The notes: a model not told the origin generated them from the letters alone. DNA of 32,489 nucleotides from Proteiniphilum sp. UBA4977 (GCA_002398565.1 DGZP01000023.1:5713-38201), one strand, 5' to 3'. Shown: positions 8,060 to 16,739, numbered from the stretch's first letter. A program made the numbers and translations.

Positions 8060-9934
8060 ATGGATATAAATATTCTCCTTGTTTTTGCAATTATTCTGCT
8101 GGCCGTCTTTTTCTTCGTGTGGGGAAAAGTACGATCGGACATTGTAGCCCTGTCGGTGGTCGCACTGTTGACCGCAACGGGTATCCTGACTCCCGCAGAG
8201 GGGTTGTCGGGATTTTCCAACCCGGTGGTGATCATGATTGTCTCCCTGTTCATTGTGGGGGGAGGGATCTTCCAGACGGGTCTCGCCAAAATGATCAGTA
8301 CCCGGATACTGAAGTTCGCCGGAAAAAGCGAGCTCCGGCTATTTGTACTTGTGATGCTGGTAACCGGTAGCATTGGCGCACTAATCAGTAACACCGGTAC
8401 CGTGGCCCTGATGCTTCCTATTATCATGAGCATGGCCTCAGAAGCTAAAACCGATGCCCGGCGTTACCTGATGCCAATGGCTTTTGCCAGCAGTCTGGGA
8501 ATATTCACCCTCATCAGCACTCCTCCCAACCTGATCATCAACGATGTGCTGGTAAGCGGCGGATTCGGAGAACTTGCTTTCTTCTCCTTCCTGCCAATCG
8601 GCGCCATCACACTTACAATAGGTATCCTGCTGCTGTGGCCCCTGAGCAAGTTGCTTATCACCGGAAAAAATAGAGACAAGTCATCCACAGAAAAATCCAA
8701 GTCACTCAATCAGCTGGCTTCAGAATACCAGCTGGCGGACAATCTCTACAGGGCGACCATTGGCAGCACATCTCCGCTCCTCCACAAACCGCTTCAGAAT
8801 CTTAACATTCCAGGTACCTACAATGTAAGTATTCTTGAGATCCGGAGAGTCCAGTCGCGAAAACGTTTTCACAAAACGGTGGACATGAGCCTGGCAGGCC
8901 CCTCCACAACCCTGAAGGAGAATGATCTGCTCTATATACTGGGAAACTTCGACGATGTCATTGCCTTTACCCGGGATAACGACCTGACGATGATCGATAC
9001 CCATAAAACGGAAATGGGCAAAAATCCCGTATCGGTTTCTCAGGCGGGAGGCATGGAGTTTGAGAAGACCGGCATCGCGGAGGTGGTACTGATGTCGGGT
9101 TCCAGCCTGATCAACAAGCGGGTAAAAGAATCCAACTTCCGCCAGCTCTACCATGTAAACATTCTCGGCTTGCGCCGTAAAGACGGATACATCCTCCAGG
9201 ATGTAAAAGACGAGAAAATGCAGTCGGGCGACCTGCTGCTCGTGCAGGGCAAATGGAGCGACATTGAGAAGCTGACACTGGAGACGTCGGAATGGGTTGT
9301 TGCCGGACAGCCTATGGAGAATGCGTTAAAGGTTCCGCGCAACCATAAGGCTCCTACGGCCGCCGCCATCATGATCCTGATGGTTCTCTCCATGGTGTTT
9401 AACCTGGTGCCGACCGTAGTCTCTGCCATGGTAGCGGCCCTGTTGATGATTATCCTGGGCTGTTTCCGCAATGTGGAGGCTGCCTATAAATCGATCAACT
9501 GGGAAAGTACATTCCTCTTTGCAGGGATGTTTTCGCTGGGAATTGCCATGGAGAAATCGGGAGCCTCCTCGCTGATAGCGGACGGGATTGTGGGCGGTTT
9601 GAGCAGCTACGGGCCAATGGCAGTGATGGCGGGCATCTATGTGGCCACTTCCATCCTGACGCTCTTCATCAGCAATACGGCTACGGCCGTGCTGTTTGCA
9701 CCCATTGCGCTGCAGGCAGCCCTGGCCATCGATGCGAGCCCCTATCCTTTCCTCTTTTCGGTAGCAATAGCCGCCAGCATGTGCTTCGCCAGTCCCTTCT
9801 CCACGCCACCCAACGCGCTGGTCATCTCGGCCGGCCGTTATAAGTTTGGCGACTACGTGAAGGTAGGACTCCCGCTGCAACTCGTTATCGGCGTAGTCAT
9901 GATTGTGGCGCTGCCGCTGCTGTTCCCGTTCTGA
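8060..9934 (+). CDS. SLC13/DASS-type anion carrier with RCK_C (TrkA-C) domains
   Basis: Inner-membrane carrier of the divalent-anion:Na+ symporter superfamily. The 624-residue product shows an internal duplication: the first half has the SNT motif in LISNTGTVALMLPI and later STPPNLIIND; the second half repeats it as LFISNTATAVLFAPI and STPPNALVISAG. These SNT loops form the Na+/substrate sites in characterised DASS proteins. Between the halves (about residues 210-415) lie two RCK_C-like regulatory domains, seen in many bacterial SLC13 permeases. The substrate (dicarboxylate, sulfate or other) cannot be deduced. ATG 8060 gives the expected N-terminal hydrophobic start. It has no partner gene, and a weak hairpin follows. 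Confidence 0.88.
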   Translation: MDINILLVFAIILLAVFFFVWGKVRSDIVALSVVALLTATGILTPAEGLSGFSNPVVIMIVSLFIVGGGIFQTGLAKMISTRILKFAGKSELRLFVLVMLVTGSIGALISNTGTVALMLPIIMSMASEAKTDARRYLMPMAFASSLGIFTLISTPPNLIINDVLVSGGFGELAFFSFLPIGAITLTIGILLLWPLSKLLITGKNRDKSSTEKSKSLNQLASEYQLADNLYRATIGSTSPLLHKPLQNLNIPGTYNVSILEIRRVQSRKRFHKTVDMSLAGPSTTLKENDLLYILGNFDDVIAFTRDNDLTMIDTHKTEMGKNPVSVSQAGGMEFEKTGIAEVVLMSGSSLINKRVKESNFRQLYHVNILGLRRKDGYILQDVKDEKMQSGDLLLVQGKWSDIEKLTLETSEWVVAGQPMENALKVPRNHKAPTAAAIMILMVLSMVFNLVPTVVSAMVAALLMIILGCFRNVEAAYKSINWESTFLFAGMFSLGIAMEKSGASSLIADGIVGGLSSYGPMAVMAGIYVATSILTLFISNTATAVLFAPIALQAALAIDASPYPFLFSVAIAASMCFASPFSTPPNALVISAGRYKFGDYVKVGLPLQLVIGVVMIVALPLLFPF

Positions 9935-9941
9935 TGAGAGA

Positions 9942-9971
9942 TATCCGGCTATGGGAGCACCGCACCGGATA
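9942..9971. terminator. Weak hairpin between convergent genes
   Basis: TATCCGG and CCGGATA (7 bp) are separated by 16 bases, between the ends of the SLC13 gene and ligA. There is no T-run after the stem on the plus strand, so terminator function is uncertain. Confidence 0.35.
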
Positions 9972-10015
9972 GAGAAGTATACGCTACGGCCTGCCGCGGG
10001 GAAGTGAGTCGTTTT

Positions 10016-12013
10016 TTAGCCGATCATCTCGAGAAATATCTGTTCGTCGATGACCTTTACACCCAGCTTACGGGCTTTCTCCAGCTTCGCCGGGCCCATA
10101 TTTTCGCCGGCAAGGATATAGTCGGTACTCCTGGATACCGACCCGCTGTTCTTCCCTCCGTTCTGCAGGATCATCGCCTTGTACTCGTCGCGGGAATGCA
10201 GGGCAAATGTGCCGCTGATGACAATGGTCAGCCCTTTCAGCCTATCGGTTCTTGCTGCCAGCACCTCCTCATTCAAGGCGAACTGCAGGCCCTTCCGGCG
10301 GAGGCGATCTACAAAATCGACAAACTTGGGTTTTGAAAAGAACTCCGTCACGCTCTGTGCAATGCGGTCGCCAATCTCCTCAACCGACATCAGCTGCTCG
10401 GGCGTCGCTGCCGCAAGAGCATCGATATCGGGAAAGGCATGCGCCAGCTTTTGCGCCACGGTTTCTCCCACGTAACGTATTCCCAGGGCAAAGAGCACCC
10501 GCTCGTAAGGGACCGTCTTCGATTTTTCGATGCTCGCCAGCAGATTACGGGCACTGGTCTCCGCCCACCGGTCCAGGTTTACAATATCTTCAAAACGCAA
10601 CGTATACAAGTCGGCTGCATCGCGGATCAGCCCCTTGTCAAAGAGCAAGGCAATGGTCTCGGGGCCGATGGTGATGTCCATGCCCTTGCGGGTAACAAAA
10701 TGTTCAATGCGCCCCTTGATCTGGGGAGGACATTCTTCGGAATTGGGACAGTAATGTACCGCTTCATCCTCGTTGCGTACCAGTGGAGTGTTACAATCCG
10801 GACAATTACGGACAAACGTCACCTTGTCTCCCAGCAGAAAGCGCGCCTCCTTATCCACACCGGTAATTTTGGGGATGATCTCCCCGCCCTTCTCCACAAA
10901 CACCATGTCACCGATATGCAAATCGAGGGCGTTGATGGCATCCTCGTTGTAGAGCGATGCCCGCTTTACGGTAGTACCCGACAGCAACACCGGATCAAGG
11001 TTTGCGACGGGTGTCACCGCTCCTGTCCGCCCCACCTGCCATGTAACCGACCCGAGGCGCGTCACGGCCTGCTCGGCATTGAACTTGAAGGCAATGGACC
11101 AGCGTGGAAACTTGGAGGTAGCTCCCAGATTACGCTGCTGGAGGAGGGAATCTACTTTCAGCACCACCCCGTCGGTAGTCACGGGAAGCGTTTTGCGCTC
11201 CACATCCCACTGCTTCAGAAAAGCAAAGATCTCCTCCAGGCTCCGGCACTTCGTCATGGACCGGGATACATTCAATCCCCATGCACGGGCGAGGGTCATA
11301 TTGTTGTAATGGCTGTCGGTAGGCAGCGATTCTCCCAGCATGTTATACATATATGATTCCAGCCTGCGGGAGGCCACAAGGCGCGAATCCTGCAGCTTCA
11401 GCGTTCCCGACGCTGCGTTGCGCGGGTTTGCAAAAAGCGTTTCCTCCTGCTCTGCCCGTTCCCTGTTAAGGGTATCGAAGGAGCTCCAGGGCATCAGGAT
11501 CTCTCCCCGTACCTCCACGTAGGAAGGCACATCGTCTCCTTTCAGGATCAGCGGCACATTCCGGATGGTACGCACATTGTCGGTCACATCATCCCCTTTT
11601 TTCCCATCGCCCCGTGTTACGGCACGAACCAGCCGTCCCTCTTCATAATGGAGCGAGATGGAAGTACCGTCGTACTTCAGCTCGCATACTATTTCGAACT
11701 CCTCGTTCAGCGTTCGTTTTACCCTGTTGTAAAAATCTGCCACCTCACCCTCCGAGTAGGTATTCTGCAGCGAGAGCATCGGATAACGGTGTTTCACCTG
11801 AGTAAAGTTCTTGTTGATGTCACTCCCTACGCGCATGGTAGGTGAGTTGGGATCGTACCATTCGGGATGCTCTGTCTCAAGCTCTGTCAGCTGCTGCATC
11901 ATTCTGTCATATTCCCGGTCCGAAATAACGGGATGTGACAGCACGTAATAGTTATAATTGTGTTCGTGAAGCTGTTGGCGCAGGGATTCTATTTTTTGTC
12001 GGATCGGATCCAT
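10016..12013 (-). CDS. ligA: NAD+-dependent DNA ligase
   Basis: Seals nicks during replication and repair, using NAD+ to adenylate the enzyme. The 665-residue product has the full bacterial domain order: the N-terminal Ia domain with Tyr/Asp residues for NMN (HNYNYYVLSHPVISDREYD), the adenylation motif ELKYDG with Lys113, and VTRGDGKKGDDVT. The OB-fold region, a four-cysteine zinc finger (CPDC, then CPNSEEC), helix-hairpin-helix repeats and a C-terminal BRCT domain (LKGLTIVISG to the end) follow. Nothing essential is missing. The start codon is 11 bases downstream of the preceding outer-membrane protein gene, so the two are probably co-transcribed. Confidence 0.97.
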   Translation of the reverse strand: MDPIRQKIESLRQQLHEHNYNYYVLSHPVISDREYDRMMQQLTELETEHPEWYDPNSPTMRVGSDINKNFTQVKHRYPMLSLQNTYSEGEVADFYNRVKRTLNEEFEIVCELKYDGTSISLHYEEGRLVRAVTRGDGKKGDDVTDNVRTIRNVPLILKGDDVPSYVEVRGEILMPWSSFDTLNRERAEQEETLFANPRNAASGTLKLQDSRLVASRRLESYMYNMLGESLPTDSHYNNMTLARAWGLNVSRSMTKCRSLEEIFAFLKQWDVERKTLPVTTDGVVLKVDSLLQQRNLGATSKFPRWSIAFKFNAEQAVTRLGSVTWQVGRTGAVTPVANLDPVLLSGTTVKRASLYNEDAINALDLHIGDMVFVEKGGEIIPKITGVDKEARFLLGDKVTFVRNCPDCNTPLVRNEDEAVHYCPNSEECPPQIKGRIEHFVTRKGMDITIGPETIALLFDKGLIRDAADLYTLRFEDIVNLDRWAETSARNLLASIEKSKTVPYERVLFALGIRYVGETVAQKLAHAFPDIDALAAATPEQLMSVEEIGDRIAQSVTEFFSKPKFVDFVDRLRRKGLQFALNEEVLAARTDRLKGLTIVISGTFALHSRDEYKAMILQNGGKNSGSVSRSTDYILAGENMGPAKLEKARKLGVKVIDEQIFLEMIG

Positions 12014-12024
12014 ATAATTATTTT

Positions 12025-13101
12025 TTACTGAAATATTTTCATCCAGGGATAACGTGCAGTACGCTTCTGGGGCCTTGAAAAATTGTCGATTGAAGCCGAC
12101 ACGGAAAATGTCTGCTGAAAAAGTATGTTCCCCTCCGTGAAGTGCAAGTTGAAGTTCAGTCTGGCCGAGACTCTTTCTGTCTCAATCAGATTCACATACC
12201 ATTTACTTTGCAGGTAGGTGGAACCCCTCAAAAAGGGATTTCCCCAGTACAATTCCGAACCGTATACCGGATATAACCGCATGCGTGCATCGCCTGCGTA
12301 GAAAGTATTCTCTGTTCCAAACTTCCAGAATGAAGCATCGGCCCGGGCGGTAAACCCCACCGGCTTATAACTTATGTCAGCTTTACGGTCGCGTTCAAAT
12401 CCGGCAAGGATACCCACCGAAAACAATCCGTTGAAGTTTTCCTCCGACACATACTCTATACCCGTTGAAGCCATCAGCTGCATATGTTCGCTCACTCCGT
12501 AGGCAGGATTTTCCGGGCGTGTGCCGGCGTAATGATAGAGATAGGATTGAAAATCGCCGAAATAAATACCGTGCGAGGCCTTACCCGACAGCCCCAGGAA
12601 GAAGTTCTCCCGCGCTTCGGGAGTAGCATAGCCGGTCCAATCCATCCAGACATTGAAAAAATTACGTTCCTTACCTATCTGCCAGAAAAAACCCTGCATG
12701 AGTGGCATAAAGTTGTTCACCGAGTCGCTGAAGAAGAAATCGGAATAGTTCGGCAAAGCCTCAATGCTTGAAAAGGATCCCGCACGAAACAATACCTTGG
12801 GATTTTCATACTGGTAATAGAGAACCAGTTCGGTTTTATCGGCCACCTCATCCGTGCCTGGAATCTTAAGCAGATTTACTCCGCCGAAGAGAGTGTGTTC
12901 TGAATTCCAGGATATACCTGCCAGCGGCTGCAGCCAGATGCCGTTCATCGTTTGGGGATCGGTGTAGGATGATTTTTTATACTCCTGGTTATCGAAAAAA
13001 TACTCGAATCCCAGTTTCCATCGATACTCCTGCGCCTGAAGGGAAAGGATTGAGCCGATGGCAACAAACAGGTAAAAAATTTTACTCCGCATATCCGGCA
13101 T
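12025..13101 (-). CDS. Putative outer-membrane protein, unknown function
   Basis: Not recognised as a named family. The 358-residue product has a cleavable signal peptide (KIFYLFVAIGSILSLQAQ) and a mature part made of amphipathic strands rich in Tyr, Phe and Trp with polar turns (YRWKLGFEYFF, KWYVNLIETERVSARLNFN), so it is probably a beta-barrel in the outer membrane. A nearby in-frame ATG at 13092 gives a more typical signal peptide and may be the true start; the difference is three residues. It lies 30 bases after the MATE gene and 11 before ligA. Its placement next to a DNA ligase probably reflects operon economy rather than shared function. Confidence 0.7.
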   Translation of the reverse strand: MPDMRSKIFYLFVAIGSILSLQAQEYRWKLGFEYFFDNQEYKKSSYTDPQTMNGIWLQPLAGISWNSEHTLFGGVNLLKIPGTDEVADKTELVLYYQYENPKVLFRAGSFSSIEALPNYSDFFFSDSVNNFMPLMQGFFWQIGKERNFFNVWMDWTGYATPEARENFFLGLSGKASHGIYFGDFQSYLYHYAGTRPENPAYGVSEHMQLMASTGIEYVSEENFNGLFSVGILAGFERDRKADISYKPVGFTARADASFWKFGTENTFYAGDARMRLYPVYGSELYWGNPFLRGSTYLQSKWYVNLIETERVSARLNFNLHFTEGNILFQQTFSVSASIDNFSRPQKRTARYPWMKIFQ

Positions 13102-13131
13102 TATTTAAGGGGTTAAAGATACATGAAAATC

Positions 13132-14454
13132 CTAAATTTTCCTGTCTTTCCATCTTCCGCTGCGCAGATAAAAACAGGAAAGGATAGTCAAAAACAACCA
13201 GTAAACATGTTCCGTGGTCCATGCAGCCGCCACCGATGCCCGCAGGTAAATAATGACAAACCACATGTAAGAAACATAAAACAGCAGCGTAAATATCTCA
13301 AACCGGAGCGCAGTACGCGTATTACCCGTACCCGAGACTGCGCTGAAAAGCACCGTGCCCACACTGTAGAGCGGCAGGGAGGAAATCAGTACGTATAAGG
13401 GCATCACAGTATCCTGTATCAGCAAAGGGTCATCGGTGTAGATATGAATCATGACACGAGGAAAAACAGAAATAACGGCAACAACGATACCCATCACACC
13501 GAGGCTGATCAGCGAAAGCCGCCTGATAAGACCGGCTACCTCATCGTTTCTGCCCGCACCAATGGTGTTGCTCACCATGGTGCCGGTGGTAGATCCTATG
13601 GCGTGGGAAGGAATGGTGAAGATGGTGTAAAAACTCCGGACAATGTTGCTTACCGCCAATGATCGTTCTCCCATGTAATTCTCAATAAACAGGAAAAAGA
13701 GCATCCAGGTGCCTATTGAAAAAAGATACTGTACCATCATAAAGATGGATATGTTGAGCACTCTTTTGATGACCTGCCACTGGAAACGGATCTTTGTGAA
13801 ACCGTATTTTTCAGGGTCCACTGTCTTGCGGGTGTGTACCACGAAGAAGAGCGTGGAAGAAAACTCGGCAATCACCGAAGCGATAGCTGCACCGCCAATG
13901 CCCATCTCTGGCATGCCCAGGTTGCCAAAAATAAGTCCGTAGTCGAACACTACGTTCACCAGCGCCATCACCACCGCGTTAATAGTAAGTACCTTTGTGC
14001 GTGCGATACCGATGTAAAAAGCACGAAACATCAGGTTTATGAATGCAAAAACAAGACCGAACACCCGCCACTCCAGATATTCCGTCACGGCGCCGGCCAC
14101 GTCGGCCGACTCAAACAAGGAAGGCAGCCAGACCCCTGCACCATAGCGCAACAGCGGGATAAGCAGCATAGCAGGAATGAGAAGAAATATGGATCCCTGA
14201 ATCACAATATCGCCTATCTGGTTGTAGTTTCCTTCACCATTCCTGCGCCCGATCAGAATCTGGCTGCCCATACTGAAGCCAAAGCCCAGGATATACAACG
14301 CGATATAGAGGACACCTGCCAAAGCCGACGCCCCCAACTCCACCTCTCCCACGCGGCCGAGAAAAGCAGTGTCTATTACCTGTATCATGTTTTGAGCCAG
14401 CAGGCTCAACAGGATGGGTGTACTTATTTTAACGATGTGCCTGTTTGAATACAC
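13132..14454 (-). CDS. MATE-family efflux transporter
   Basis: Inner-membrane antiporter exporting organic cations or other compounds using a Na+ or H+ gradient. The 440-residue product has about 12 hydrophobic segments and MATE features in both halves: ISTPILLSLLAQNMIQVIDTAFLG at the start (given here in spirit as TPILLSLLAQNMIQVIDT), GRRNGEG in the first lobe, and NTIGAGRNDEV and FSAVSGTGNTRTAL in the second. The start is GTG (14452-14454): the upstream in-frame stretch contains no ATG before a stop. The ribosome-binding region is therefore only a few bases from a GC-rich hairpin (14470-14500). Substrate not deducible. Confidence 0.92.
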   Translation of the reverse strand: MYSNRHIVKISTPILLSLLAQNMIQVIDTAFLGRVGEVELGASALAGVLYIALYILGFGFSMGSQILIGRRNGEGNYNQIGDIVIQGSIFLLIPAMLLIPLLRYGAGVWLPSLFESADVAGAVTEYLEWRVFGLVFAFINLMFRAFYIGIARTKVLTINAVVMALVNVVFDYGLIFGNLGMPEMGIGGAAIASVIAEFSSTLFFVVHTRKTVDPEKYGFTKIRFQWQVIKRVLNISIFMMVQYLFSIGTWMLFFLFIENYMGERSLAVSNIVRSFYTIFTIPSHAIGSTTGTMVSNTIGAGRNDEVAGLIRRLSLISLGVMGIVVAVISVFPRVMIHIYTDDPLLIQDTVMPLYVLISSLPLYSVGTVLFSAVSGTGNTRTALRFEIFTLLFYVSYMWFVIIYLRASVAAAWTTEHVYWLFLTILSCFYLRSGRWKDRKI

Positions 14455-14469
14455 TCTTCTTTGTGCAAC

Positions 14470-14500
14470 AAACCGCCGGTGTAAGAACAGCCGGCGGTTT
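14470..14500 (-). terminator. Hairpin between panD and the MATE gene
   Basis: A 10-bp perfect inverted repeat (AAACCGCCGG and its complement) has an 11-base loop. It begins 21 bases after the panD stop and ends about 15 bases before the MATE GTG codon. On the minus strand the tail is TTTGTTG, a weak T-tract, so it may be a leaky terminator. Confidence 0.6.
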
Positions 14501-14521
14501 AAAAAAATGGTTATTTACCTG

Positions 14522-14872
14522 TTATTTAATGCGATTGGTTTTCTCGTCCAGATGGATGACCGTCGGTTGGAACATCCTTGCTTCTTCCAGCGGAAGCATG
14601 GCGTAGCTCATGATGATAATTACATCGCCTTTCTGTACTTTCCGTGCCGCAGCACCGTTCAGACAGATAATACCCGAACCACGTTCCCCACGGATGATAT
14701 AGGTTTCAAAACGCTCACCATTATTGTTGTTTACCACCGACACCTTCTCGTGCACGAACATGTTGGCCGCATCAATGAGATCTTCGTCTATCGTGATGCT
14801 ACCCTCGTAATTCAGGTTGGCATCGGTCACCGTGGCCCTGTGTATCTTCGATTTTAATGTTTCTACCCACAT
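14522..14872 (-). CDS. panD: Aspartate 1-decarboxylase (pyruvoyl enzyme)
   Basis: Makes beta-alanine from L-aspartate for pantothenate and CoA synthesis. The 116-residue proenzyme keeps the self-cleavage site Gly24-Ser25 (YEGS) that creates the pyruvoyl cofactor, with Tyr22 just before it. The catalytic/folding Arg and Tyr are in RFETYIIRGERGSG, and the conserved Asn is in CLNGAAARKVQKGD. Length is normal. It follows panC after four bases, so the last two enzymes' substrates (beta-alanine and pantoate) are coupled genetically. Confidence 0.97.
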   Translation of the reverse strand: MWVETLKSKIHRATVTDANLNYEGSITIDEDLIDAANMFVHEKVSVVNNNNGERFETYIIRGERGSGIICLNGAAARKVQKGDVIIIMSYAMLPLEEARMFQPTVIHLDEKTNRIK

Positions 14873-14876
14873 AAAA

Positions 14877-15719
14877 TTATTTGTATCTGATGTTGTCTAT
14901 CAAACGTACATCGCCGCAAAAAACAGTAATGCAGCCTACCACGTATCCGGAATCATCCCAGGATGCAACAAGCTGCAGTGAATCGCCGTCAACAATCTCA
15001 AAATACTCCACCTGCAAAGACGGTACCTTGTGAATCTGATCAATCACCCAATCGGTCAGTTTATCGGGCGAGGCAATTTCGATCTTCTCTATACTCTCGC
15101 GCAGCACGCGGTAAATATGTGCGGCATCTGCTTTTTGAGGTTCTGTTAAAAGGCGGTTGCGGCTGCTTAATGCCAGTCCACCGGCTTCCCTTACAATAGG
15201 TACACCCACAATCTGCACGGGCATCTTCAGCTGTTTCACCATGGCACGCACAATGGCCAGCTGTTGAAAATCCTTCTCGCCAAAGTAGGCATTGTCGGGC
15301 TCTGTGAAAGCAAACAACTTACTCACGACCTGGGCCACACCGTTGAAATGACCGGGGCGGTAGCGTCCTTCCATCACCTTGTCGAGAAGCCCGAAATCGA
15401 AAACACGGGTGTCGGGTTCCGGATACATTTCCTCTACGGAAGGGGCAAACAGCACATCAGCACCAATTTTTTCCAACAGTAGACAATCCTCCTCCCAGGT
15501 GCGCGGATACCGGCGCAGATCCTCCTTGTTGTTGAACTGGGTTGGATTTACGAAAAGACTGACCACACACACATCGTTCTCTGAGGTACACAACGTAACC
15601 AGGGCCGCATGCCCGGCATGCAGCGCTCCCATAGTCGGCACAAGACCAATGGTTTTACCTGCACCTCGCAGCTTTTGTAACGACTCCTTCAGGCGGGCTA
15701 TCGTATGAATGATCTCCAT
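14877..15719 (-). CDS. panC: Pantothenate synthetase (pantoate-beta-alanine ligase)
   Basis: ATP-dependent condensation of pantoate with beta-alanine, cytoplasmic. The 280-residue product has the nucleotidyl-transferase HxGH motif in PTMGALHAGHAALV, SLFVNPTQFN, the pantoate/ATP loop RPGHFNGVAQVVSKLF, FGEKDFQQL and the KMSKS-like LALSSRN. In the block before it, the usual REx-D-GLA reads REAGGLA, a small change. The frame extends to 15740 only by a TTG codon, and that codon overlaps the -7 box; ATG 15719 gives the family-typical start MEIIHTIARLKES. First gene of the panC-panD-MATE-OMP-ligA run. Confidence 0.97.
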   Translation of the reverse strand: MEIIHTIARLKESLQKLRGAGKTIGLVPTMGALHAGHAALVTLCTSENDVCVVSLFVNPTQFNNKEDLRRYPRTWEEDCLLLEKIGADVLFAPSVEEMYPEPDTRVFDFGLLDKVMEGRYRPGHFNGVAQVVSKLFAFTEPDNAYFGEKDFQQLAIVRAMVKQLKMPVQIVGVPIVREAGGLALSSRNRLLTEPQKADAAHIYRVLRESIEKIEIASPDKLTDWVIDQIHKVPSLQVEYFEIVDGDSLQLVASWDDSGYVVGCITVFCGDVRLIDNIRYK

Positions 15720-15737
15720 GAGTTCCGTTTTAAAATG

Positions 15738-15767
15738 CAAAGCAACAAAATATTTGCCACATACAGA
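15738..15767 (-). promoter_or_regulatory. Probable promoter of panC
   Basis: On the minus strand TCTG (15764-15767), an 18-base spacer and TTGCTTTG (15738-15745) match the Bacteroidetes consensus with one mismatch in each box. The leader would be about 12 bases. Confidence 0.45.
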
Positions 15768-15825
15768 AACCTATTTGCATTATTTCACGTAAAACAATGT
15801 CAGATATACAAGCTATTTGCACTAT
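15751..15825. repeat. Three phased TATTTGC repeats in the panC/GT5 divergent region
   Basis: TATTTGC occurs at 15751, 15772 and 15814, that is 21 and 42 bases apart, whole multiples of the helical repeat. The last two copies extend to a 13-base match, CTATTTGCAyTAT (15771-15783 and 15813-15825), with one difference. They lie between two divergent start sites and could be an operator. Confidence 0.5.
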
Positions 15826-15859
15826 ATATCAGCAGATTACAAAATACCTCCGGATTTAT

Positions 15860-15893
15860 TTTGTAATTATCCGGATTTTTTTTATTATCTTTG
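15860..15893 (+). promoter_or_regulatory. Promoter of the GT5-like gene
   Basis: TTTG (15860-15863), a 22-base spacer and TATCTTTG (15886-15893) match both boxes of the Bacteroidetes consensus exactly, though the spacer is slightly long. The start would be about 20 bases before the ATG at 15919. Confidence 0.6.
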
Positions 15894-15918
15894 TACTCAA
15901 TTTTAGATAATTAGCTTC

Positions 15919-16737
15919 ATGTCTCAGAAAAAAATCTTGTATATCTCTCAGGAGATCTATCCTTATCTCGACGAAACCCCTATTTCGAACACATCGCGTT
16001 ATTTACCCCATGCTATTCAGGATAGGGGGAAGGAAATCCGTGCATTTATGCCAAAGTACGGCAACATCAATGAACGTCGGAACCAGTTGCACGAAGTGAT
16101 TCGTCTTTCAGGGATGAACCTCATCATTGATGACTCAGACCATTCACTGATCATCAAGGTTGCCTCCATTCAGGCAGCAAGGATGCAGGTCTATTTCATC
16201 GACAACGAGGATTTCTTCCAGAACAGGGAGACGCTCGTCGACAAAAAAGGCGAAGAATACGACGACAATGACGAACGGAGTATCTTCTTCGTGCGAGGCG
16301 TGATGGAAACCATCAAGAAACTGCGCTGGGTACCCGACATCATTCACTGTCACGGGTGGTTCACCGCACTGGCGCCCCTTTATATCAAGAGAGGATACGC
16401 CGATGATCCCTGCTTCAAGAATGCCAGGGTCGTTTATTCGCTATACGATGAAACATTTCAAAAACCATTCAATCAGAACACGGCCGAGAAACTCCGCTTT
16501 GAAGGGATCGGCGATCCCGAAATAGAAAAAGTGAAAAGCAGGGGAACCATGGATTACGTGAACCTGATGAAGCTGGCCGTAGATTTTTCAGATGGTATTG
16601 TCCAGGGGAGCGACCATATCCATCCCGAAGTGGCCGCCTATGTGAAGGAACAGAATATTGATTTCCTGCCGTTTGAGGCCACATTCGACAAAAGTGTGGA
16701 AGCCATTGACGCTTTTTATGAAAAAATTGACGCATAA
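15919..16737 (+). CDS. Degenerate single-domain GT5 'glycogen/starch synthase'-like protein
   Basis: The 272 residues correspond to only the N-terminal Rossmann domain of glycogen synthase (normally about 480 residues with two domains). The fold is recognisable: ILYISQEIYPY aligns with the ASEVAP start, DIIHCHGWFTALAPLYIK with the HxHDW block, and FKNARVVYSLYDETFQKPF with the VFTIHN block. The nucleotide-sugar motif KTGGLADV, aligned without gaps, reads DETPISNT (residues 18-25), so the key Lys and Gly-Gly are lost; HxHDW is HCHGW. No C-terminal glycosyltransferase domain follows: after a clean stop comes a different gene. Glycogen synthesis is therefore unlikely; a binding or regulatory role is inferred. 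I recall similar short proteins beside panC and DUF4270 genes in other Bacteroidetes, so it seems conserved and not a fresh truncation. Confidence 0.85.
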   Translation: MSQKKILYISQEIYPYLDETPISNTSRYLPHAIQDRGKEIRAFMPKYGNINERRNQLHEVIRLSGMNLIIDDSDHSLIIKVASIQAARMQVYFIDNEDFFQNRETLVDKKGEEYDDNDERSIFFVRGVMETIKKLRWVPDIIHCHGWFTALAPLYIKRGYADDPCFKNARVVYSLYDETFQKPFNQNTAEKLRFEGIGDPEIEKVKSRGTMDYVNLMKLAVDFSDGIVQGSDHIHPEVAAYVKEQNIDFLPFEATFDKSVEAIDAFYEKIDA

Positions 16738-16739
16738 GC

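Noticed and set aside
10439..11356. Long plus-strand open frame (305 codons)
   Set aside because: It is antisense to ligA, whose domains account for the whole stretch; the composition is that of a shadow frame.
13834..14448. Plus-strand open frame (204 codons) opposite the MATE gene
   Set aside because: Rich in His, Gln and Lys with no hydrophobic core; the MATE reading explains the sequence.
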